In this document: positions 34,640-42,085 of the stretch, in pieces
Layout: the number at the start of each line of letters is the position of its first letter
Numbering within the stretch: the first letter of the stretch is position 1
NCBI GenBank assembly: GCA_025360015.1
Contig: JANYCZ010000072.1
Location: 1-55,364, forward strand
From: Verrucomicrobiota bacterium
Lineage (GTDB): Bacteria > Verrucomicrobiota > Verrucomicrobiia > Verrucomicrobiales > Verrucomicrobiaceae
Reading direction: 5' to 3'
Length of the DNA: 55,364 nucleotides
Notes under the pieces: model-generated
The model's database searches: none
The model's input: the letters and a program-made list of their open reading frames with translations, nothing else
What the model was told of the DNA's origin: nothing
Made by a program: the position numbers and the translations under genes

Positions 34640-37600
34640 ATGATATTCTCTTCTGTTATTGGTTGCGGTACTCTTGGTGCGCGCCTCTGGAAGCCACTGC
34701 TGGCGATTTTCCTGCTGCCCGCTTTTTCTCCGGCCGCCACTCTCACCTGGGATGCCGATGGCACCGCAGGCGGCAGCACGGGCGGCACTGGAAACTGGAA
34801 CACCACCTCCCTGCTCTGGAACAGCTCAGGAGTGATGAAGGCCTGGGTGAACGCCAACAACGACGTCGCCGTTTTTGGCGGCACGGCAGGCACGGTGACG
34901 CTGACTGAGGCGATCACCGCCGGTGGCCTGACCTTCAATACCGATGGCTACACGCTCGCTGGCAATGGCAACTCATTGACTATCAGCGGCAATGTGAACG
35001 TGACGAATGCCGGCACCTCGGAGCTGATCCAGTCCAACATGACGCTGGCCGCCGGCCTCATTTTCACCGGTTCGGGAAACATGACTTATGACACCGGTTA
35101 CACCATCACCGGTGGGACCAATTTCACCCTGAGCAAAACGGGGACTGGAACCCTCAATCTCAAAGGCACCCTGACGGACGTGGGAACTGTTACGCTCAGC
35201 GCCGGAACGACCAACCTGTCCGGCAGTTACGCGCGCACGAGCTATTCCACTTCTTACGGACTCACCGTCAACGGCGGCACCTTCAATGTGACCGGCACGC
35301 TGGGCAGCGCCGCCAATCCCACCGGCCAGACGGCCTTCTCCGGCGGCAGCACCACGAATTTCTCCGGCACAGAGTACCTCTCCGGTGCTTCATCCACCCT
35401 GAGAATCGGTGACACAAGCAGCGCCACGGTCAATGTGACCGCAGGCACACTGACCGTGGGCGCAAGTTCGGGCGGGCTGGCGCTTGGGCGCTCCTCCACC
35501 GCCGGCACCGGCTTTCTGAACATCTCGGGCGGCACGGTCAGCGTGACGAGCGCTGCAAATGTGATCCGCATCGGGGCAGGCTATGCGGATACCGACAGCA
35601 GCGGCGCGAGTATTCTGACCCTTTCCGGCACCGGCTTGATGGACAGCAGCACCAGCACCGGCGCCATCCTGCTTGGTTCCAATCTCAGCGGGAACACCAC
35701 CAGTACGGGCACGCTCAATCTGGACGGAGGCACACTGGCCACCAACCGCACCATCACGGGTGGCAGCGCGGGGGCTTCCACCTTCAACTTCAACGGCGGC
35801 ACGCTCAAGGCCAATGGCACGGCCATGACCCTGAGCACCACGCTCACCACTGTCAACGTACGCAATGGCGGCGCAGTGATCGACAGCAACGGTTTCGCCA
35901 TCTCCATCGCGCGGGGGCTGACTCACTCCAGCATCGGCGGAGACAACGCGATTGATGGCGGCTTGACCAAGAACGGCCTGGGCACGCTGACGCTCTCCGG
36001 CACGGACGCCAGCACCTACACCGGCATCACCCTCATCAATGCCGGTGAGCTGGATCTCTCGAAAACCTCCGGCGTCAATGCCATCGCGAGCGACATCACC
36101 CTTGGCAACGGCACTACGGGCGCTGTGCTCAAGCTCATCAACAACGACGAGATCGCCGACACCAGCGTCATCACCCTCTACGGCACCGGGGCCAGCGCGG
36201 GCATCTTCCGCCTCAACAACAAGAACGAAACCCTCGGCGGTCTCATCAGCGCGGGCGGCGCAGGCATTGTGGAAAACGAATCCGGCAGCGCCTCGACAGG
36301 TACGCTCACCGTGAATGTGGCCTCCGGCTCCCAGACTTTCAGCGGCACCCTGCGCAATGGCGATGGCGTGGGCACGGATGGCACGCTGGCCTTCACCAAA
36401 GCAGGCGCGGGCACGCTCACCCTCAGCGGCACCAACACCTACACAGGCGCGACGATCCTCAATGCAGGCACGCTGATCCTCAGCGGCACCAGCACCTACG
36501 CAGGCAGCACCACGATCAATGGCGGCACTCTGACCCTCAGCAACACCACCACCTTTGGCGGCACGACGACGATCAACGCGGGCGGCACCCTGCTCATCAA
36601 TAATGCCAGCACTTTCACAGGCAGCATCACCATCACAGCAGGCGGCACGCTGCAGTTTGGCACGAACAACGCCATCTCCGCTTCTACGGCCCTGCTCCTC
36701 ACCGGGGCCGGTGGCAGCAGCGCTGCAACGCTTTCTCTGAACGGCTACAGTTGGGCCTCAGGGGCCATCACTTTTTACGATGCCACTTCAGGCGCGACGA
36801 GCCAGGGCACCATCAATCTCGGCACCGGCGGCCTGCTGACGCTCGGTGGCAATGTGACGGTGAGCGGCACGAACAATCCCCTCGGTGCACTGATCACTGG
36901 CGGCACGATGGACCTGGGCGCAGCGCTACGCACCTTGACCATCGGCGACAGCAGCAATGCCGCGCAGGATCTCACCATCAGCTCCGCCATCACCTCGACC
37001 GCCGGTGCCTTTGGCATCATCAAATCGGGCGCTGGCAATCTGCTGCTGAGCGGCAGTGTGAACATCGCCGGAGCCGTGACCGTCTCCGCCGGTGTGCTGG
37101 AAATCTCCAACACCTTCACCAATGGGGCCACCAACACCTCCGTAGGCGCTTCCTCCGGAGCGAGCCTGCTGCGGCTTGACACCGGGGCGGCTTACTCGAC
37201 TTCGACATTGTCCCTCGGCAACAGCACTGCCAACCAAGGCTCACTCTCCGTCCGTGGCGGAGCTCTGACGCTCACCACCACCAATACTCAAGCAGGCATC
37301 AGCCTGGGTGGAGCAGGCTATGGCGGGCTCTTCTTGTCCTCGGGCACCATCACCACTAATCGGGTGGATTCGCTGGACGGCACCACCAGCAAGGCCATCG
37401 CCGTGATGCAGATCAGCGGCGGCACGCTGAACACGGCCAACTACATCATGTTCCGCAATGAGCGCTGGGAGTTCACCGTGACCGGGGGGCAGGTGCTCAG
37501 AACGGGAGACGCCATCGCGCTGGGATTTCGCAGCGGCGGCACCGCAGGCACTGCCACCACCACGGCGCAGGGAGCCATGACGATGGCGGGAGGGGTGGTG

Positions 37601-39394
37601 AACAATGCCGGATTCAATGTCACCTTTGCCGCGCAGGACGACGGCTCAGCGCTGGGCACCTCGTATCTTAATCTGGATGCAGGCACGCTCATCAACAACC
37701 AGATCGTGCATTACAACGCCACCGGCGCAGCCAACAATGCCTATGTCAATTTCAACGGCGGCACGTTGCAGGCTGGAGTGTCCACCGTCGCGTTCATCGG
37801 CGACAGTCTGACGGGCGGCACGGGATCGCTGACCGCGTATGTGAATGGAGCCTTTGGCAGTTTCAATGGGGGCGCGGTGATCAATACCAACAGCTTCAAC
37901 GTCACCATCCCCATCGCCCTGAACGCGCCCACAGGGAATGGTGTCATGAGCATCGCCGTCAGTGACGGTGGCAGCGGCTACAGTGGCGCGCCGTATGTGG
38001 AGATCAGCGGCGGCGGTGGCTCCGGTGCCACCGCCTTTGCCACGGTGGATCTCGATCCCGCCAGCGCCACGTATGGCAAAATTTTGAGCATCACCATCAG
38101 CAATCCGGGCGTGGGCTACACCTCCACGCCCACGGTGGCATTGCTCGGCGGCGGTGGCGGCAGCGCCGTGCTGGGGGCGATCTCCACGGCAGCCAACACC
38201 TCCGGCGGCCTGACCAAAAGCGGCCTCGGCACGATGACGCTTTCCGGCGCAACGGCCAATACCTACACCGGTACCTCCAGCGTGAACGCCGGTGAAGTGG
38301 ACCTTTCCAAAACCGCTGGCGTCAATGCCATCGCGGGCAACATCACGGTGGGAGACGGCACCACCGCTGCGGTGCTGAAGCTCATCAACAGCGACCAGAT
38401 CGCCGACACCAGCGTCGTCACCTTGAATGGCAGCGGTGCCAATGCGGGCATCTTCCGGCTCAACAACAAGAACGAAACCCTCGGCGGCCTCAGCAGCACC
38501 GGCGGCGCAGGCATTGTGGAAAATGAATCCGGCAGCGCCTCGACCAGCACACTCACTGACAATGTCGCCTCCGGCACGCAAACCTTCGGCGGCACCCTGC
38601 GCAATGGGGATGGCTCCGGCACGGACGGCACGCTCGCCTTCATCAAAACGGGCGCAGGCACCCAGTCCCTCACGGGCAGCAACACCTACACGGGCGCAAC
38701 GACGGTCAGCGCTGGCGCCCTGCAAGTGGGCAGCGGCGGCACCGGCACTACGGGTACTGGGGCAGTCACTGTGCAAAGCGGTGCGACCATCCTTGGCACG
38801 GGTGTCATCAAAGGCTCCAGTTTTACTGCGGCAAGCGGAGCCACTGTGCAGGCAGGGGATGGCACGGCGCAAAGCAACTACGGCACTCTGACTTTCACCC
38901 CCGTGTCAGGTTCCGGCGCATTGGATTTTCAATCCGGCAGCACCGTCATCCTCGGCATCAATCCCGGCAGCACTTCCGATCTGCTCAACATCGTCGGCAG
39001 CGGCACGAACACCTTTCTGTTCAACAGCAATCTCACCGTCACCGCCGCTGCCTTCACTCCCACCGCGCCGGAAGTTTTCAATTTGCTCGACTGGTCCGGC
39101 CTGTCCGCCGCCCCCACCTTTGCCAGCCGCTTCACCTACACCGGCCTGCTCACTGGCCATGGCGATGAAGCCAGCGGCCTCGATCTCCCGGACATCTCCG
39201 GCTCCGGCTACTTCTGGGACATCAGCAACTTCACCACGAACGGCACCATCGCCATCGTCCAGACGGTGCCCGAACCCACACGCGCCGTCCTGCTGGGACT
39301 GGCGCTCGGAGCCCTGCTCCTCAGACGCAAACGCCACCGCACAACCTCTGCCTCTTCGCTCCACAACACCGCAAACCCAGCGCACGTTTTGTAG
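34640..39394 (+). CDS. Giant autotransporter-repeat PEP-CTERM surface protein
   Basis: A 1584-residue exported protein. A signal peptide (RLWKPLLAIFLLPAFSPAA, cut near 37) is followed by tens of Gly/Thr/Ser/Asn-rich autotransporter-associated beta-strand repeats such as LTKNGLGTLTLSG, TYTGATILNAGTLILSG and TYAGSTTINGGTL, which predict a long right-handed beta-helix. The C-terminus has PEP-CTERM: VPEP (about 1543), hydrophobic VLLGLALGALLL and basic RRKRHR, a sorting signal for surface export with exopolysaccharide in bacteria that have exosortase. A roughly 170-residue block (from residue 440) recurs at residue 1189. The tail after the basic cluster (17 residues) ends inside a repeat element. 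The start is uncertain: AAAGGAGG lies one base from this ATG, and a GTG at 34604 is an alternative. Confidence 0.93.
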   Translation: MIFSSVIGCGTLGARLWKPLLAIFLLPAFSPAATLTWDADGTAGGSTGGTGNWNTTSLLWNSSGVMKAWVNANNDVAVFGGTAGTVTLTEAITAGGLTFNTDGYTLAGNGNSLTISGNVNVTNAGTSELIQSNMTLAAGLIFTGSGNMTYDTGYTITGGTNFTLSKTGTGTLNLKGTLTDVGTVTLSAGTTNLSGSYARTSYSTSYGLTVNGGTFNVTGTLGSAANPTGQTAFSGGSTTNFSGTEYLSGASSTLRIGDTSSATVNVTAGTLTVGASSGGLALGRSSTAGTGFLNISGGTVSVTSAANVIRIGAGYADTDSSGASILTLSGTGLMDSSTSTGAILLGSNLSGNTTSTGTLNLDGGTLATNRTITGGSAGASTFNFNGGTLKANGTAMTLSTTLTTVNVRNGGAVIDSNGFAISIARGLTHSSIGGDNAIDGGLTKNGLGTLTLSGTDASTYTGITLINAGELDLSKTSGVNAIASDITLGNGTTGAVLKLINNDEIADTSVITLYGTGASAGIFRLNNKNETLGGLISAGGAGIVENESGSASTGTLTVNVASGSQTFSGTLRNGDGVGTDGTLAFTKAGAGTLTLSGTNTYTGATILNAGTLILSGTSTYAGSTTINGGTLTLSNTTTFGGTTTINAGGTLLINNASTFTGSITITAGGTLQFGTNNAISASTALLLTGAGGSSAATLSLNGYSWASGAITFYDATSGATSQGTINLGTGGLLTLGGNVTVSGTNNPLGALITGGTMDLGAALRTLTIGDSSNAAQDLTISSAITSTAGAFGIIKSGAGNLLLSGSVNIAGAVTVSAGVLEISNTFTNGATNTSVGASSGASLLRLDTGAAYSTSTLSLGNSTANQGSLSVRGGALTLTTTNTQAGISLGGAGYGGLFLSSGTITTNRVDSLDGTTSKAIAVMQISGGTLNTANYIMFRNERWEFTVTGGQVLRTGDAIALGFRSGGTAGTATTTAQGAMTMAGGVVNNAGFNVTFAAQDDGSALGTSYLNLDAGTLINNQIVHYNATGAANNAYVNFNGGTLQAGVSTVAFIGDSLTGGTGSLTAYVNGAFGSFNGGAVINTNSFNVTIPIALNAPTGNGVMSIAVSDGGSGYSGAPYVEISGGGGSGATAFATVDLDPASATYGKILSITISNPGVGYTSTPTVALLGGGGGSAVLGAISTAANTSGGLTKSGLGTMTLSGATANTYTGTSSVNAGEVDLSKTAGVNAIAGNITVGDGTTAAVLKLINSDQIADTSVVTLNGSGANAGIFRLNNKNETLGGLSSTGGAGIVENESGSASTSTLTDNVASGTQTFGGTLRNGDGSGTDGTLAFIKTGAGTQSLTGSNTYTGATTVSAGALQVGSGGTGTTGTGAVTVQSGATILGTGVIKGSSFTAASGATVQAGDGTAQSNYGTLTFTPVSGSGALDFQSGSTVILGINPGSTSDLLNIVGSGTNTFLFNSNLTVTAAAFTPTAPEVFNLLDWSGLSAAPTFASRFTYTGLLTGHGDEASGLDLPDISGSGYFWDISNFTTNGTIAIVQTVPEPTRAVLLGLALGALLLRRKRHRTTSASSLHNTANPAHVL

Positions 39395-39395
39395 T
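39376..39395. repeat. 20-mer repeat overlapping the stop codon of the giant gene
   Basis: The 20-mer CCCAGCGCACGTTTTGTAGT occurs here and, identically, at 39720-39739, where it leads into a GTAG palindrome. Here it encodes the last residues PAHVL and the stop TAG of the PEP-CTERM protein. The copy ends at the GTAG foot and continues differently (TCGCGG instead of CCCGCC). Confidence 0.8.
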
Positions 39396-39403
39396 TCGCG
39401 GTT

Positions 39404-39547
39404 GTAGGATGGGGTGTGGTGACAGCCCGCCCGTCCATGTGCGTGATGCAACGCACCATGGCGTACAGACGCCCTCGCAGTCGGGCGGTTTGGCGGAGCC
39501 TACGTTGGAGGATGCGCAGCACTCGACGCCAAACACGCCCAACCTAC
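39404..39547. repeat. GTAG-flanked long imperfect palindrome
   Basis: The left end GTAGGATGGGGTGTGG (39404) and the right end CCAAACACGCCCAACCTAC (to 39547) are inverted near-copies. Inner arms include AGCCCGCCCG and CGGGCGG. It is similar in scale to the other long palindromes but has a different sequence. The two outer ends present GTAG in inverted orientation, as in paired REP elements. Confidence 0.55.
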
Positions 39548-39581
39548 GTGAAAGCAGTCCGCTATCGGGAACAAGTCTATT

Positions 39582-39691
39582 GTAGTCCCGCCTTCATGCG
39601 GCTCCGGACGAACGTCCCCAAAGCCATGCGATAAAGCGAAGCACGAAAGCTGAAGATCATCCCGGGCTCGCAGGCACTGCCATGCGCTGCC
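39582..39691. repeat. REP-containing direct repeat, unit 1
   Basis: Begins with GTAGTCCCGCCTTCATGCGG (weaker hairpin) then CTCCGGACGAACGTCC, AAAGCCATGCGATAAAGCG and AAGCACGAAA. The first 76 nt match unit 2 at 39735 with a few differences, and similarity continues more loosely to about 39691. It lies in the 494-nt gap between the giant gene and the double hydrolase gene, in which no gene is seen. Confidence 0.85.
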
Positions 39692-39734
39692 GAATCTATT
39701 TGCTCCAGGACATGGCCAGCCCAGCGCACGTTTT

Positions 39735-39846
39735 GTAGTCCCGCCTTCAGGCGGTTCCGGACGAACGTCCCAAAGCCATGCGATAAAGCGAAGCACGAAA
39801 CCTGAAGATACTCCCCAGGCCCCGCAGGCAACCATGCCGCTGCCAG
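39735..39846. repeat. REP-containing direct repeat, unit 2
   Basis: Begins with GTAGTCCCGCCTTCAGGCGG (perfect 6-bp stem CCGCCT-TC-AGGCGG) then TTCCGGACGAACGTCC. The hairpin and flanks have the same layout as the palindrome in the helicase gene (GTAGT, 14-nt hairpin with TTC centre, then TTCCGG). The unit is a direct repeat of 39582-39691. Confidence 0.88.
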
Positions 39847-39888
39847 TTTCAGCGCGCGCCGCACACACGACTTCAAGAACAGCACCCC

Positions 39889-41907
39889 CTACTTCATCAG
39901 CCACTCCACCGCCGCACTGTCAGGATCTTTCCCTTCGCCTTTCAGCCACTTCGGCTGCTCACCCTGGAGCGAGATCATCCCGGGCAGATCCAGATACTTC
40001 GCTCCTCCAGGAAGGAACATAGGATCACGATAGTCGAGCACCTTGCCAAAGCGAAAGCCATGCGTGTCCACCGCAGCACGGTCAATCGCTTCGCCCGCCA
40101 GCGCACGCGCCGCGACCGCAATGGGCCCCGTTTGCGCCCCAAACGCGGCAAGACAAACCGTCTTCGGACTCGGGTGCGATCCCACCTTGCTGTGGCGCAG
40201 AAAACTCGTGAGCGTCAGCACATCATGCACACGCTGCGCAAACAGCGCGTTGTTGTACCCATACGTATAACCGGCGAACTCACGCGGATTCTCCACCAGC
40301 CGGTTCTGCTTCGCCGCTTCACCGCTTTGAAACAGCAGATCCACCCCCAGCACTGCCACACCACCCGCCACGAGTTTCTTCACCTGCTCGTTCGCGATGC
40401 CTGACTTGCCAGCATCGTCCAGCCAGATCACTACACGGCCATTCCACTGCTTCGGATAAAGCCACGCGACGTTGAGTTCTTCGTTATAAGTCTTGTTGGT
40501 CAGTGTGCCCGTCATTTCGAGATGATCACCGCGATCCTGCTTGTCCTGCAGCGTCCACTCGACTTCACCCGCCTTGTCATACGTGCGGCCGATGACCACC
40601 TCCACGGCTTCGCGCAGCACCTTCGGATCAGCCTCGCGCAACTGTTTCTCCGCATCGCGGGTGAAATACGCCAAAAGCTTGCGCTCAAACTCAGGATCAG
40701 CCGCCTTCGGGGCAGGGTGCTTGTCGTCCCACACCGTGAGCTGTTCGCGCGTGAGCGGTTCGTAGTCCTGTTCGATCACGGGTGATGTCTGCCCCAGATT
40801 GAAGTGCTTGTTGAGGAAGGTGTAGAAGGCGCTGCGCGTGACCGCATTGTAGTTGTGCGGGAAGTGCTCCCCGCGCAGCAGGAAGACGTTGTCCTTCTTG
40901 CCAAAGGTCGTGTACAGCCTCTGCAAATCGGGAAATCCCTTCGTGGCAAATTCCTTGGTCCAGTCGTTCGCCGTGTTCATGCCCTGCGGCTTGGGGGCAA
41001 ACAGTCCCGCAAACTCCACGTTGCCCGTGTTGATGCGCAGCAGGGAAGTGTTCTCACAGGTGCAGCCGCCCTGCATCGCCGTGCTCACCATCACGCAGGG
41101 AAAGGAGAGTTTGATGCGGTCGTCGATGCCCGCCAGCAGCATCGTCTGCGTGCCACCGCCGCTCGCGCCCGTGATCGCCGTGCGCTCCGGATCGACCTCT
41201 GGCAGCGACAGCAAAAAATCGAGCCCGCGCACCGCGTTCCATGTCTGCAGTCCCATGATGGACTGCAGATGCGTCTCCGCCTGCGCGCTGTACAGTCCCC
41301 AGTTCTCCGTCGTGTTCATCTCCGGCCGCTGCTTGGCAAAGGTATGCACGATCTCCCGTGGGATCTGATGCGAGTCCGAATCGCTCAGCATGTCCCACTG
41401 CCACACCACGCAGCCCATGCGCGCCAGTTGGATGCAGAGCGACTGGAAGATGCTCTTCCCACCACGCTCAAAGCGTTCACCGCCCGTCGCGATTTCCTGT
41501 CGCACCTTCAGGTCCGTCTCCAGCGCCAGCCGCGCATCCTGCCAGTGACCATGCGCAAACATCACGCCCGGAACCTTGCCCTTGATTACCTTCGGCTTCC
41601 ACAGGCTGCCCGTCACAAAGAACCCCGGCGCGCTCTCAAAATAGACCTTCTCCACGGTGAAACCATCGTCCTCCACCTTGCCATGCACCACGGCATTGAG
41701 CGGCGTTTTCGTCGGCATCGGCCACAGTCCCTCCGCCACCAGGATCTGCCGCCGCACGTAATCCTTGCGCGCATCCCATTCGCTCAGGGACGACGGTGGG
41801 TTGAAAGGAAAGTAGCCCTTCAGGTCCTTGAGCGGCTGCAGGCGGCTGTCCTCCGCGCTGGCAAAGGACGAGGCGAGAAAGGCAAGGAGCAGCAATTTGG
41901 AATTCAT
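39889..41907 (-). CDS. Exported double alpha/beta-hydrolase, acetylxylan-esterase-like
   Basis: A 672-residue protein. Signal peptide MNSKLLLLAFLASSFASA is followed by an N-terminal hydrolase part with oxyanion-side FAHGHW and nucleophile elbow GASGGG (Ser249) and a candidate His in LRGEHFPHNYN. The family resembles the abhydrolase/acetylxylan esterase group. From about 430 to the end there is a second domain with hydrolase-like strands (GRVVIWLDDAGKSG, GVAVLGVDLLFQSG), but its elbow reads FGAQTGP, with Gln592 where Ser is expected, so it is probably inactive. Start ATG is preceded by CCCG. It lies just after the REP direct repeats. Confidence 0.85.
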   Translation of the reverse strand: MNSKLLLLAFLASSFASAEDSRLQPLKDLKGYFPFNPPSSLSEWDARKDYVRRQILVAEGLWPMPTKTPLNAVVHGKVEDDGFTVEKVYFESAPGFFVTGSLWKPKVIKGKVPGVMFAHGHWQDARLALETDLKVRQEIATGGERFERGGKSIFQSLCIQLARMGCVVWQWDMLSDSDSHQIPREIVHTFAKQRPEMNTTENWGLYSAQAETHLQSIMGLQTWNAVRGLDFLLSLPEVDPERTAITGASGGGTQTMLLAGIDDRIKLSFPCVMVSTAMQGGCTCENTSLLRINTGNVEFAGLFAPKPQGMNTANDWTKEFATKGFPDLQRLYTTFGKKDNVFLLRGEHFPHNYNAVTRSAFYTFLNKHFNLGQTSPVIEQDYEPLTREQLTVWDDKHPAPKAADPEFERKLLAYFTRDAEKQLREADPKVLREAVEVVIGRTYDKAGEVEWTLQDKQDRGDHLEMTGTLTNKTYNEELNVAWLYPKQWNGRVVIWLDDAGKSGIANEQVKKLVAGGVAVLGVDLLFQSGEAAKQNRLVENPREFAGYTYGYNNALFAQRVHDVLTLTSFLRHSKVGSHPSPKTVCLAAFGAQTGPIAVAARALAGEAIDRAAVDTHGFRFGKVLDYRDPMFLPGGAKYLDLPGMISLQGEQPKWLKGEGKDPDSAAVEWLMK

Positions 41908-42085
41908 CGGGTGGAGTGGAAACGGAGAGACAAGCTACGGAGCCAGTCCCGCAGGTTGATCAAGCGTCGGCCGAATATTCAAGCGCTGACGGACCTGCGG
42001 CGTCTTTTAGGCGAAAAAAGATAAGCGAAACCTTTAGTGGCCTGCGAAGTTAGAGCTGTGCCGCCGTTTCCCCGGCACCGCGCTT

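Noticed and set aside
39416..39904. Small open frames in the repeat-rich spacer
   Set aside because: Their products are translations of the REP units (for example VRPEPPEGGTT), not proteins.
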